The notes under the pieces were generated by a model. That model made no database searches. It saw only the letters and a list, made by a program, of their open reading frames with translations, and was not told the DNA's origin. The position numbers were made by a program, and so were the translations under genes. Positions 7,514-17,602 of a stretch of 64,000 nt of DNA are shown here, one piece after another; within the stretch, counting starts at the first letter, position 1; each line of letters starts with the position of its first letter. This DNA comes from Mucilaginibacter sp. JRF. Its GTDB lineage: Bacteria; Bacteroidota; Bacteroidia; Sphingobacteriales; Sphingobacteriaceae. The stretch spans positions 1-64,000 of the forward strand of contig NZ_JADFBY010000001.1 in assembly GCF_015223065.1 (NCBI RefSeq). The letters are read 5' to 3'.

Positions 7514-9970
7514 TTATTTACTTATTTGTAAAGCATTGAAAGTTTTAGTGTATTTAAATTCTAAAACTTTTTCGTTGTTGATCACAAAATCAGTTATCTC
7601 CTTACCATCAATGGTGATGCGGGTAGGTACAAACGGCAGGCCAATCACCTTAAAGTGGTAGCCATCGTAACGTGGAGTGTACAAACCTTCCATACTTTGA
7701 TTAAGGGTTAACGAGCTTTCGTCGCCATTAACTACAAACTTTTTCTCGGAGTAAATATCCTGCTCGTAAGCGAATGATTCGCCATGATCTTCAAAGAAGA
7801 AAGAGTTGGCTTCGTAATCGCTGTAGTAAACATTCAGTTTAACTTCCTCAATAGGTTTTTCGCCTACGTATTGCATCACCGGGTATTCAGGTATTACTGA
7901 ACCGGCCTTAACAAAAATCGGGATGGTTTCCAACGGAGTTGGTACCTCAACCTCGTCACCACCTGTTTCTACCTCGTTGGTCCAAAAGTTGTACCATTTG
8001 CCTTTAGGCAGATACACCTTGCGGCTTTTTTGGCCTGGCTCAAGCACCGGGCAAACCAGTATCTTATCGCCATAGGTAAACTCATCCTGGCGGAAGTGGT
8101 TTTTCAGCACATCCTGCTCCTGCATTACCACCGGGCGCAGTATAGGGAAACCATAACGGTGATGCTCCCAAAATGCCGAATACATATACGGCAACAGGCG
8201 GTATCTCAGCTCAATAAAGTTACGGTTAATGGCCGTGAATGGTTCGCCAAAGCTCCATGGTTCACGTTCCTTGGTATCACCGGCAGAGTGGGCGCGCATG
8301 AAAGGGGAGAACGATCCCAGCTGTATCCAGCGGGTAAACAATTCGCCATCAGGCTCGCCGCTAAAGCCGCCAATATCGGTACCGCAGAACGGTATGCCCG
8401 ACATAGACAAGCGCTGGCATTGTATGTTGCCCAAGCGCAAATGCTCCCATGAAGCTACGTTATCACCCGTCCATACCGAGGCGTAACGTTGCAGGCCTGA
8501 GTAACCCGCGCGGGTAATGGTGAACGGGCGTTTGTTCTTTAATATTTTGCGCATACCCTCGTAAGTGGCGCGTACCATTTGCATACCATATACGTTATGT
8601 GCCTTGCGGTGCGAACCTCGGTAGCCATCATAATCGTGCCTTACATCGGCAGGGAAGGTGCCCGAACCAAAAACGGCAGGCTCGTTCATGTCATTCCAAA
8701 CACCGGCAACGCCGTAATCAATCAGTTCGTCAAACAAACTGCCCCACCACTCGCGTACTTCGGGGTTGGTAAAATCAGGAAACTGGCAACGGCCCGGCCA
8801 AACATGTCCCTCCATAAAGTAATCATCGCAACGGCGACAAAAATATTTCTTCTCCTTACCCTCCTTAAACACTGGGTAGTTATCATCAACGCGTATGCCC
8901 GGGTCAACAATAACCACGGTTTTAAAGCCCATTTCGGCCGCGTCGGCAATCATCTTCTTCGGATCAGGGAAGTAGCGACGGTTCCAGGTAAAGCAGCGGT
9001 ATCCATCCATATAATCTATATCCAGATAGATGGCATCGCATGGTATCTTATTTTCGCGGAAACCTTTGGCCACCGCGCGGAATTTTGCTTCAGGGTAATA
9101 GCTCCAGCGGCACTGGTGGTAGCCTAATGCCCAAAGTGGTGGCATAGGGTGGGTGCCGGTAAGCAGGTGGTAGCTTTTCACTACGTCCATCATGTGCGGG
9201 CCGTGAATGTAGTAGTATTGCATTTCGCCGCCATCAGCCCAAAAGCTGGTTTTGGTTTTATCCTCGCCACCAAAATCAAAGTGCGCTTTAAAGGTATTGT
9301 CAAAGAAAATACCGTGCGCAATGCCCTCATTTACGCTGATGTAAAAAGGTATGCTGCGGTACAGCGGGTCCTGGTTCCAGGCGAACGAGTAGGCATCGGT
9401 ATTCCAGTTCATCAGGCGTTTACCGCGCAGGTTAAGCTCGGTAGGTTTATCGCCCAGGCCAAAAAAGTTTTCGTCGGGGTGGCATTCCTTGGTGCTGAAT
9501 ACGTAGTAACCGCCAAACTGGGTGTTCTCCTCCCAGTGCATGGCCTTGGCATCGCTGCTGGTAATTACGTGGTTATGGTCAGAGAATGATATAAAAAAGT
9601 CGGCCTTGCGAATGTGGCAGTTTACCTTCTCGGTTGATACGCGAAACTCCTTATCATCCTCGGTAAAAGCAACCGGTATTTTTTTAGGGTTAAGGTTAGG
9701 TACCGCGTACGAGAAATCTTCCAGAAAAACTCCGTGCGGGGCAAGCCTCACACGCATAATTTCTTCGGTTACTACTATCAGTTCAACCTTGGCATCGCCA
9801 TCGGTAAAGTAATATTTACTGCCCGAGCCTACGCCATGAGTAGGTACTCCCAAATATTTTTTTGTAATGGGCTTAATGCCGTCGGCGGGGTTGTTAAGGT
9901 GCCTGAACCCTTCTTCCTCCTCAACAAAATCGTTAAGTATCTCTTTCGGGTTAAGTATGTTATCTTCCAT
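7514..9970 (-). CDS. GH31 alpha-glucosidase
   Basis: 818 residues without a signal peptide, so cytoplasmic. It should release glucose from alpha-glucans or maltooligosaccharides. The N-terminal beta domain (about 40-260) precedes the barrel. The nucleophile is Asp427 in GVWNDMNEPAVF and the acid/base Asp503 in WTGDNVASW; upstream YLDIDYMDGYRCFTW and GTDIGGF are also family landmarks. A DUF5110-type beta domain closes the protein. Context with glgB and the GH13 enzyme at 12.6 kb points to intracellular glycogen or maltodextrin turnover. Related GH31 activities such as alpha-xylosidase are less likely but not excluded. Confidence 0.93.
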   Translation of the reverse strand: MEDNILNPKEILNDFVEEEEGFRHLNNPADGIKPITKKYLGVPTHGVGSGSKYYFTDGDAKVELIVVTEEIMRVRLAPHGVFLEDFSYAVPNLNPKKIPVAFTEDDKEFRVSTEKVNCHIRKADFFISFSDHNHVITSSDAKAMHWEENTQFGGYYVFSTKECHPDENFFGLGDKPTELNLRGKRLMNWNTDAYSFAWNQDPLYRSIPFYISVNEGIAHGIFFDNTFKAHFDFGGEDKTKTSFWADGGEMQYYYIHGPHMMDVVKSYHLLTGTHPMPPLWALGYHQCRWSYYPEAKFRAVAKGFRENKIPCDAIYLDIDYMDGYRCFTWNRRYFPDPKKMIADAAEMGFKTVVIVDPGIRVDDNYPVFKEGKEKKYFCRRCDDYFMEGHVWPGRCQFPDFTNPEVREWWGSLFDELIDYGVAGVWNDMNEPAVFGSGTFPADVRHDYDGYRGSHRKAHNVYGMQMVRATYEGMRKILKNKRPFTITRAGYSGLQRYASVWTGDNVASWEHLRLGNIQCQRLSMSGIPFCGTDIGGFSGEPDGELFTRWIQLGSFSPFMRAHSAGDTKEREPWSFGEPFTAINRNFIELRYRLLPYMYSAFWEHHRYGFPILRPVVMQEQDVLKNHFRQDEFTYGDKILVCPVLEPGQKSRKVYLPKGKWYNFWTNEVETGGDEVEVPTPLETIPIFVKAGSVIPEYPVMQYVGEKPIEEVKLNVYYSDYEANSFFFEDHGESFAYEQDIYSEKKFVVNGDESSLTLNQSMEGLYTPRYDGYHFKVIGLPFVPTRITIDGKEITDFVINNEKVLEFKYTKTFNALQISK

Positions 9971-10239
9971 TTAAATCAATTAGTAAGTGCTACAAAAATG
10001 CTGATTGCATAACTTAATCGCAATATAGGGTTTTATACGCTTAACCCTAAATTTTGGGGGCAATCAATTAAATTTTTTGGCTTACAGTTAATACAATTTT
10101 AAGATATTATTATGGTAGTGTTTTGTGTGTGATGAGTAGCCAAATAAACAATGAAAAAGATGGTTGCATTTTATGGATCATTATTCCTAACTTTATCATA
10201 ACACGCCAATTATAAACCATCACGCTACCTATACCACCA

Positions 10240-12588
10240 ATGAAAGCAAGATCAGCCTTGTTATGCCTGTGCCTTGTTATTTCGTTAACAACACTTATTA
10301 GCCATAAACGGGTTAGTATTGAGGACGACCTGTTCGCCAAAATGAATGCTTATTTCAGCGAGAATGTAAGTTTCGGGCTGTATGTGCATACCGATAAGAA
10401 CATTTACGTGCCCGGTGAGATCATTTGGCTTAAAGCTTACCTGACCGGCGATACCACCCTGCAAAATGAAGTGCTTTATGTACGCCTGGTTGACCAGAAC
10501 AATCAGCCCGTGATGAAAAAGGAATTCGCCATGTATGATGTTAGGGCACATGGCAACATCACCCTGCCCGATGACCTGACCGAGGGCAAATACCGCCTGT
10601 ATGCCTATACCGATAAAATGATCAACTTCTCTCCCCGTGAGGTTTTTAACCGGGAGATAACGGTGGTTGATAATTCATCCATAGCGCTGGAAGCTACGGC
10701 ATTTTTGGCTGATACTGCCGCCTTATCGCAAGGTAAGGATGTTGATGTAGTTTGTAAGCTAACACGTGATGGGGTAAGCATTGCTGATGCTAAATGCAAC
10801 TATGTATTGTTAGATAGTGCAAACAATGTACTGTTTGAAGGCAAAACCAACACCAATAACATTGGGGGCGCTATGTTTAACCTACCGGCCAAACACTTAA
10901 AAGCCGATGCCCCCTTAACACTCAACATCCTGTTTAATAAAGGTAAAACTGAAAGCAGGCTGAGTTATGTTTTACCTAAAAGGAGCGAATATTTTCATCT
11001 ATCATACAACATCAACGGGCAGGGTTGCATTGCCGGTGTTCCATGCCGAATAAACTTTGATGTTACTGATTTGAATGGCGAACCCGCTAACGCGAAACTA
11101 ACGTTGCTGCAAAATAATGCTATTAAACAAAACGTAACCGCAGTAAAAGGTAAGGGGGCTTTGCAATTAAATGCACAGGCAGCAAATACGTATACACTGC
11201 TGGTACAGCAGCAAGATCAAAAGCAGTTATTCCCCTTAAAAATTGATGTTAACCCAGCGGGTTATACCCTGAATGTAATGCAAAAGGATGGTGGCCGTGT
11301 TGCTATCATCAACAAACGCAATTCGCCGGATGAGCTTGCCATCATACTCCGCTCGGAGCGGGATATACTTTGGAGCCGGATGCTAAATTTTGAGGGGCAG
11401 GATTCGCTGGTGGTAGCTATACCGGCCGTAAATACCAACAGCCAGCTGCTAAGTTTGGCGTTGTTTAATACGCAAAGCAAGCTGGTTGCCGAGCAAATAA
11501 TAGCCAACAGCAGTAACGTGCTTAATATGCAGGTAACCAAGGTTGATAAAGATGGTAAAAGCTTTATGGCCATTAAATTAGCTACAGCAAATCAGGATAA
11601 GTCATTGCCGGGCAATCTGTCGGTAGCTGTTGTGGCTAAGCAGGTTATTGATACTAACAGTTACAGATCTATAAACCCCGCATCGGCAAGGCCCAATACA
11701 TTACATAGTTGGAATGATATATTGAGCTACAACCCGCGTGGCAGTATAAGCACTTACAGTAACACCTCGGGTGTATGGGGTGTTGTGCATCATAAAAAAA
11801 ATAAGCCCATCAAAATAAAGAATATCTTTTTAAAGAACTCCGAGGGCTTACAGATCATTAAGTTAGACCGCAATGGCAGGTTTTCAATTCCGGCAGAAAT
11901 GTTGATCACTACGCACGATGGCAGCAACAATCTTTTTTTAGAAAGCAGGATAAAATACGATTACACCATCGAGGTAAAAGACTATGCCGGCGCATTCGAT
12001 AAAAAAGTGATAGGTGGTTTTTATAATTTAATGCAACCCAATACCATAAGCTATGCCGCCGCCGAAAAGCCATTGGCGGGTTTAAAGGATGTAATTGCAT
12101 TAAAAGTAGTAAATGTTACTGCTGTAAAAACGATGGACCGCATGGAACGAATAGCCAAGGCCAAGGCTGATTACCCCATTGATTGTGCCGACTATGTGTG
12201 CCAGTTCAATTGGTTAAACTGCCTGATGCATGTGCCATCGCCACCTGAGGCAGTTAGGCCGCAAATAGGTGTTGAATATATTTATCAGGGTTGGCCTACT
12301 ACTTATTGGGGTTGTGTAAAGCCGTTGCTAAAGCCCCGGGAGCCATTAAATAAGATCGTTAAAAATATCTCCGTTCCCCTCGAATTTGATAAGACCAATA
12401 TTGATGGCTTTAGTACCACTGTTTACTGGCAGCCTAATATTTATACTGATGAAAAAGGCGATGCCTATGTTGAAGTGCCTATCACCTCAACATCTATTAA
12501 AGATTACCGTATAGTTGTTGAGGGCATAACCGGCGAGATGAAACCGCTTTTCGCTACTCAAACCATTAAATGGAAAACCAATAAGTAA
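10240..12588 (+). CDS. MG2-domain envelope protein
   Basis: 782 residues with an N-terminal hydrophobic signal segment. Residues about 45-135 form an MG2 macroglobulin-like domain with the typical TDKNIYVPGEIIWLKAY start and YRLYAYTD further on. More beta-sandwich repeats follow. The C-terminal part (FWLxxx-like YWQPNIYTDEKGDAYVEV) resembles the end of similar Bacteroidota proteins. A Cys-rich segment (DCADYVCQFNWLNC) lies near residue 650. No thioester motif is seen. Probably periplasmic or outer-membrane attached; its partner is unknown. It converges on the GH13 gene with a 2-bp gap. A 225-bp intergenic stretch precedes it. Confidence 0.75.
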   Translation: MKARSALLCLCLVISLTTLISHKRVSIEDDLFAKMNAYFSENVSFGLYVHTDKNIYVPGEIIWLKAYLTGDTTLQNEVLYVRLVDQNNQPVMKKEFAMYDVRAHGNITLPDDLTEGKYRLYAYTDKMINFSPREVFNREITVVDNSSIALEATAFLADTAALSQGKDVDVVCKLTRDGVSIADAKCNYVLLDSANNVLFEGKTNTNNIGGAMFNLPAKHLKADAPLTLNILFNKGKTESRLSYVLPKRSEYFHLSYNINGQGCIAGVPCRINFDVTDLNGEPANAKLTLLQNNAIKQNVTAVKGKGALQLNAQAANTYTLLVQQQDQKQLFPLKIDVNPAGYTLNVMQKDGGRVAIINKRNSPDELAIILRSERDILWSRMLNFEGQDSLVVAIPAVNTNSQLLSLALFNTQSKLVAEQIIANSSNVLNMQVTKVDKDGKSFMAIKLATANQDKSLPGNLSVAVVAKQVIDTNSYRSINPASARPNTLHSWNDILSYNPRGSISTYSNTSGVWGVVHHKKNKPIKIKNIFLKNSEGLQIIKLDRNGRFSIPAEMLITTHDGSNNLFLESRIKYDYTIEVKDYAGAFDKKVIGGFYNLMQPNTISYAAAEKPLAGLKDVIALKVVNVTAVKTMDRMERIAKAKADYPIDCADYVCQFNWLNCLMHVPSPPEAVRPQIGVEYIYQGWPTTYWGCVKPLLKPREPLNKIVKNISVPLEFDKTNIDGFSTTVYWQPNIYTDEKGDAYVEVPITSTSIKDYRIVVEGITGEMKPLFATQTIKWKTNK

Positions 12589-12590
12589 TG

Positions 12591-14300
12591 TTAAAACGCT
12601 AACAAATATCCTTGCATGGCCGGTATATTTAATGGCAGGCCTTGTTGTATATCGGCGCTGTTAAAATGTTTGCCGGTAAGTATATCCTCAAAATTAACTT
12701 CAGCCGGTATGTTGAGGTTTTCTATAATATCATGCGGTAGTTTTACCGTTAAATCAACCGTGTGGCGGTTAAAATTCACTACTGCCAGTACACTGGCATT
12801 GGCTGTATAGCGCAGGTAAATATACAGGCGGTTGCTAAAGCCCGGTTGATGCTCGTTGGCCATCATCAGCTCATAGAATTCCCCCTCACGCAGGGCTTCG
12901 TTATCGCGCACGGCGTTGAGTAATTTGCTGTAGAATTGGCGCAGATGTACCTGGCTTTCGTGTAGCTGAGCGCCGTCGTAAGCGTGGTTGTTCACCCATT
13001 TCTGGTGATCGGGCACACCCCAGTAATCAAATATGGTGGTACGGCCATCATCACCGCTAAAGCCCGATGCGCCATGTGCCGGTTCGCCAACCTCCTGCCC
13101 GAAGTAGATCATCACCGGACCGGTTGAAAGCGTAGCGCTTACTATCATGCCCGGCACGGCCAGCCAGGCATCGCCCGCAAAAGGGGCGGAGGCAATGCGC
13201 TCCTCATCATGGTTTTCCATAAAGCGTAGCATACGCTCGTCAAAACCCTTGCTATGGTGGTTCCACACGGCATTAATATCCCAGGTTGATGAATGCCATT
13301 CGTTACGCGTTAGCCGTTTTACAGCATCGTACAGCCCCACCTTATCATACAAATAATCAAACTTGCCATTAAACAGGTAGTTATAATACTCATGCGGGTT
13401 ATAAGCTTCGCCAATAAATATCACGTTGGGGTAGCGCTGCTTCATTTCGGCTATCAGCCAGCCCCAAAACTCAAAGGGCACGTATTCCACCATATCGCAA
13501 CGGAAACCATCAATACCCTTGTCGGCCCAGTACGATAGTATGTGCAGCATTTTATGCCACAATGGAGGCACAGGGTTAAAGTAAGTTTTATATCCGGCAA
13601 CGTAATCAACGCCGTAGTTCAGCTTGATGGTTTCAAACCAGTTGTTGATGGATGGGTAGGCATTAAAAACATTGTCGCCGGTGGCTTTGGCAGGGTTTTC
13701 GTCAAAGCGGCCATCCTTTAGCTCGCTGGTAAATTCATCTCCGCCGGGATTATATCCACCCGGAATAACCAGCGGCTGGCCCGGTATATAATAAAAATCG
13801 TTAGCGGGCGAAAAGGCTACCGTGTTATCATCATCCTCACCAAAATCGCGCACACCGTCGGGTTTCATATCCGAGTGATAGGTGCGGGCTACGTGATTGG
13901 GCACAAAATCCATAATTACCTTTAAGCCGGATGTGTGGGTTCGTGCTATCAGTTCCTCAAACTCCTGCACACGGTTGGGTACGTTAACCGCCAGATCGGG
14001 ATCAATATCATAATAATCCTTAATGGCATACGGCGAACCGGCACGACCTTTCACCACATCCGGGTCGTCGGGCGCTATGCCGTGGGCCGAGTAGTCGGTC
14101 ATGGTGGCATGCTCAATTAACCCCGTATACCAAACATGGGTAAACCCCATTTTCTTTATCTCGATGAGCGCCTTTTCGTTAATATCGTTCAGCTTGCCGC
14201 AACCGTTTTCCTGTATCGAACCGTAAAATTTGCGCGTGGTATTGGCATTACCGAATAACCTCGGCAGCAGCTGGTATATGGTGAGTTTATGATCGCTCAT
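12591..14300 (-). CDS. GH13 alpha-amylase-family enzyme, cytoplasmic
   Basis: 569 residues, no signal peptide. The four GH13 motifs are present: DFVPNHVART (I), GFRCDMVEY with nucleophile Asp269 (II), FIGEAYNP with acid/base Glu298 (III), and FMENHDEER (IV). A beta-sandwich C domain with VVNFNRHTVDL closes it. It acts on alpha-glucans in the cytoplasm; the exact linkage and product are not clear from sequence. Likely functions with the GH31 and GlgB proteins upstream. Confidence 0.9.
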   Translation of the reverse strand: MSDHKLTIYQLLPRLFGNANTTRKFYGSIQENGCGKLNDINEKALIEIKKMGFTHVWYTGLIEHATMTDYSAHGIAPDDPDVVKGRAGSPYAIKDYYDIDPDLAVNVPNRVQEFEELIARTHTSGLKVIMDFVPNHVARTYHSDMKPDGVRDFGEDDDNTVAFSPANDFYYIPGQPLVIPGGYNPGGDEFTSELKDGRFDENPAKATGDNVFNAYPSINNWFETIKLNYGVDYVAGYKTYFNPVPPLWHKMLHILSYWADKGIDGFRCDMVEYVPFEFWGWLIAEMKQRYPNVIFIGEAYNPHEYYNYLFNGKFDYLYDKVGLYDAVKRLTRNEWHSSTWDINAVWNHHSKGFDERMLRFMENHDEERIASAPFAGDAWLAVPGMIVSATLSTGPVMIYFGQEVGEPAHGASGFSGDDGRTTIFDYWGVPDHQKWVNNHAYDGAQLHESQVHLRQFYSKLLNAVRDNEALREGEFYELMMANEHQPGFSNRLYIYLRYTANASVLAVVNFNRHTVDLTVKLPHDIIENLNIPAEVNFEDILTGKHFNSADIQQGLPLNIPAMQGYLLAF

Positions 14301-14391
14301 GACAGATTGGGGGTATTTTGTATCGCATCGCTAAGATATGTTTTTTGAATGATTCGTGTGTTTACTCCCACGTTTCAAACCCTAAAAGAAA

Positions 14392-14505
14392 ACTCACTAC
14401 TCACCATCAAATACTAAACACTAACCATTCACTGCTCACTATTCATCACTCACCATTAACCGCTCACTAATCTCCAACCAGCAATCTCTAATCACTATTC
14501 ACTAC
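14392..14505. repeat. G-poor degenerate tandem repeat
   Basis: About 115 bp made of variants of CTCACTATTCAC with almost no G on the plus strand. It fills the intergenic space between the GH13 start and the nuclease gene. No coding potential. Confidence 0.6.
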
Positions 14506-14526
14506 CTTAGCCCCCCTTTAAATGCT

Positions 14527-15096
14527 ATGAAAAAGATACGCCTGCTCATCATATTCTGCCTGGTAGCCCTTGCCGGTTGCGACCCTATGCCCGAAGATAC
14601 CTACAAGGTTATCAAGATAAAGGATGGAGATACCATTGAGATATTAAGCCGAGATATGCAAAATATAACCGTGCGCCTTGCGGGTATTGACTGCCCCGAG
14701 AAGGCCCAGGACTTTGGCACCGCGGCCAGGCAATACACGGCGCAACTATGCTTTGGCCAAAATGTTACGCTTAATGGCAGCGATAAGGACCGTTACGGGC
14801 GTACGGTAGCCTATGTAATACTGCCCGATGGCCGCAACCTGAACCATGAGTTGGTAAGAAATGGTTACGCGTGGGAGTATAAAGCCTACTCGAAAGACCC
14901 TGAGCTGGCCGGGCTTGAACAATATGCCCGTGAAAACCGTTTAGGTTTATGGCAGGATGAAAACCCGGTTGAACCGTGGAACTTTCGCCGTAACAGATCA
15001 AAGAACAAAAACAAAAAACCGCGTAAAAAGCGTAGGCATAAACAGGAAGTAGTATCTTTAGTTAGCCTTTACAACATACCTGATGCAGTTTTTTAA
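14527..15096 (+). CDS. Thermonuclease-family lipoprotein (SNase domain)
   Basis: 189 residues with lipobox LAGC (Cys18), so membrane anchored outside the cytoplasm. The SNase fold is clear: KDGDTIE near residue 32, VRLAGIDCPE (Arg50), and DRYGRTVAYV (Arg92), matching the catalytic and calcium-binding positions. The tail (about 155-175) is very rich in Lys, Arg and Asn and could bind nucleic acid. It overlaps the next gene by 14 bp in another frame, implying translational coupling. Confidence 0.9.
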   Translation: MKKIRLLIIFCLVALAGCDPMPEDTYKVIKIKDGDTIEILSRDMQNITVRLAGIDCPEKAQDFGTAARQYTAQLCFGQNVTLNGSDKDRYGRTVAYVILPDGRNLNHELVRNGYAWEYKAYSKDPELAGLEQYARENRLGLWQDENPVEPWNFRRNRSKNKNKKPRKKRRHKQEVVSLVSLYNIPDAVF

Positions 15097-17521
15097 AGCT
15101 TTACTTTCACTCGCTGTAACCGTTGGCCTGCTATGGGCGCTGCAAACTAATTTTGGCGATATTCCGCCGGTGGGTAATTTGCTTAACCCGGTAAGCGGTT
15201 TTTGGCAAAATGCCGAGAGCCGTACCGAGATAGGCAATGATGAGCTGAGTCTGCCCGGCCTTACCGATGAGGTAACCATTAAGTTTGATGAGCGCCGCAT
15301 ACCGCACATCTTCGCTAAAAACAGCCACGACCTGTATTATGCGCAGGGCTACATCACCGCGCGCGACAGACTGTGGCAAATGGATATCCAAACCCGCAGC
15401 GCGGCCGGCCGGTTATCAGAAGTTGTGGGGGATAAGGCCCTGGAGCGCGACCGTACCGCACGCCGCATGGGTATGGCCTACGGTGCCGAAAATACGCTCA
15501 AATGCATCATGAAGGATAGCGTAATGAGCAAGGTGATCAACGCTTACACCGAAGGCATTAACGCTCACATAGCCGGTTTAAAAGAAAAGGATTACCCCCT
15601 TGAGTTTAAGCTGATGGGCTACAAACCCGAACCCTGGAAACCTATTAACTGCGCTTTTTTATTAAAGCTGATGTCGCAAACCTTAGCGGGTGGGTCTGAT
15701 CAGTTTGCCATGACCAACACATTACAGCTTTTTGGTGCCGATGTAATGCGTGAACTGTTCCCCGACAGGCCGGTGCACGATGAACCCATCATCCCCGCGG
15801 GTACAAAATGGAACTTTAAACCGCTTACCGTACCGCAGCCCTCAAAAAGCTTTGTAGCGCAAATTAATGCCGCCGCAAAACCGCAGCAAAAGGTAGAAGG
15901 CATTGGCAGTAACAACTGGGCTATCAGCGGCAGTAAATCGGCCAATGGTTATCCTATTCTGGCTAATGATCCGCACCTGAACCTGACCTTTCCCTCCATT
16001 TGGTACCAAATACAAATGAGCGCGCCGGGGGTAAATGTTTACGGCGTATCATTACCGGGAGCGCCCTGTGTGGTTATCGGCTTTAACAATAAGGTGAGCT
16101 GGGGTGTAACCAATGTTGATGCCGCCGTGCTGGATTGGTATCAGATAAAATTTCGTGATGCTAAAAAGACCGAATACTGGTACAAAAACCGCTGGAATAA
16201 AGTAACCCGCCGCATTGAGGAAATAGCCGTTAAAGGCAAACCCACCATTTACGATACCGTTTTATACACCCACCACGGCCCGGTAGTTTATGAAAGTGCC
16301 GATAAAAAGAACAAGCAGGCGCCGGAATATATCCCCGTAGGTAATGCGCTGCGGTGGATAGCGCATGATGAGTCGGACGAGTTCAAGACCTTTTACCTGC
16401 TTAACCGCGCCGCTAATTATGCCGATTACCGTAAGGCCTTGCAATACTACTCGGCACCGGCGCAGAACTTTATTTTTGCTGATGTTAACAAGGATATCGC
16501 CATAACACCTAATGGCAAAATTCCGCTTAAGTATGCCGAGCAGGGCAAATACATTATGGATGGCAGCGATGCCGGGAACGATTGGCATGGCTTTATTCCT
16601 TATACCCATAATCCAACGGTTAAAAACCCGCCGCGTGGTTTTGTAAGCTCGGCAAACCAGTTCAGTACCGATAAAACTTACCCGTATTATATGAACTGGC
16701 AGTTTGGCGGTTACGAGCGTGGCAAGCGCATTAATGATAGGTTGGGGGTTATGCAAAAGGCCACCGTTGATAGTTTGCGCCTGCTACAGTTGGATGATTA
16801 CAGCATAGTGGCGCAGGATGTATTGGGTAGCATGCTAACCTACCTGGATACTACCAAGCTGGATGACGCCCAGATGGAAGCCTACCAAATACTGAAACAA
16901 TGGGACAGGCATTACGCCGTAAACTCGGCAGGGCCAAGCATTTTTGATGGCTGGTGGCGCAAGTTCATGGCCCTGACCTGGAACGATCAGTTTAACAACC
17001 GCGAGATTCCCTTACGCACACCCAACCGCGATATTACCGAGCAGTTGCTCATCAAACAACCCCAATCAAAATGGTTTGATAATGAGCGTACCCCGGTTGT
17101 TGAAACCGCTGCCGATGTAGTTAACCGGGCCTTTATACTTACTGTTGATGATTTGGTGCGCCTGCATGGTAAGCCGGGCAAAAGCTGGACAAGGGCGCAG
17201 GTTAAACCGTTTGAGGTAGCACACCTTGCCGGGCTGGATGGCCTTGGCTCGGGCAATTTTGCAACACCGGGCACGGGTTTAACCGTTAATGCCCTGGTTG
17301 ACGGGCACGGCCCATCATGGCGAATGGTGGTGCAAACCGGGCCGCAGGTAAAGGGCTATGGTATTATTCCGGGTGGGCAATCGGGTAACCCGGGGAGTTA
17401 TTATTATGACGATATGCTGGCCACCTGGAAAGCCGGTAAACTGGATGAACTGCTATTCCTGCTCTCACCGCGCGAACCATCAAAACGCATTAAGGCCGAA
17501 CTGAAGCTAACCGTTAAGTAA
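15083..17521 (+). CDS. Penicillin acylase family protein (Ntn hydrolase)
   Basis: 812 residues. Membrane or signal segment at residues 5-22, then the alpha chain, spacer, and the beta-chain start: the autocatalytic Ser276 in GIGSNNWAISG followed by ANGYPILANDPHL. Later NPGSYYYDD is the family's C-terminal signature. Such proteins are periplasmic amidases, cutting acyl-amide bonds in beta-lactams, acyl-homoserine lactones or other N-acyl compounds; the substrate is unknown. Translationally coupled to the nuclease. Confidence 0.9.
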   Translation: MQFFKALLSLAVTVGLLWALQTNFGDIPPVGNLLNPVSGFWQNAESRTEIGNDELSLPGLTDEVTIKFDERRIPHIFAKNSHDLYYAQGYITARDRLWQMDIQTRSAAGRLSEVVGDKALERDRTARRMGMAYGAENTLKCIMKDSVMSKVINAYTEGINAHIAGLKEKDYPLEFKLMGYKPEPWKPINCAFLLKLMSQTLAGGSDQFAMTNTLQLFGADVMRELFPDRPVHDEPIIPAGTKWNFKPLTVPQPSKSFVAQINAAAKPQQKVEGIGSNNWAISGSKSANGYPILANDPHLNLTFPSIWYQIQMSAPGVNVYGVSLPGAPCVVIGFNNKVSWGVTNVDAAVLDWYQIKFRDAKKTEYWYKNRWNKVTRRIEEIAVKGKPTIYDTVLYTHHGPVVYESADKKNKQAPEYIPVGNALRWIAHDESDEFKTFYLLNRAANYADYRKALQYYSAPAQNFIFADVNKDIAITPNGKIPLKYAEQGKYIMDGSDAGNDWHGFIPYTHNPTVKNPPRGFVSSANQFSTDKTYPYYMNWQFGGYERGKRINDRLGVMQKATVDSLRLLQLDDYSIVAQDVLGSMLTYLDTTKLDDAQMEAYQILKQWDRHYAVNSAGPSIFDGWWRKFMALTWNDQFNNREIPLRTPNRDITEQLLIKQPQSKWFDNERTPVVETAADVVNRAFILTVDDLVRLHGKPGKSWTRAQVKPFEVAHLAGLDGLGSGNFATPGTGLTVNALVDGHGPSWRMVVQTGPQVKGYGIIPGGQSGNPGSYYYDDMLATWKAGKLDELLFLLSPREPSKRIKAELKLTVK

Positions 17522-17602
17522 TTAAACCATCGACACAATAATCACTCTAAAAGCTAAAACCCCTAAGGCAAATTTGTGTTAGGGTATAACTAAAATATAT
17601 AC

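Noticed and set aside
8579..9127. Plus-strand frame of 182 codons
   Set aside because: Shadow of the GH31 gene; composition and codon pattern follow the opposite strand.
16262..16756. Minus-strand frame of 164 codons
   Set aside because: Antisense to the penicillin acylase gene; no domain visible.
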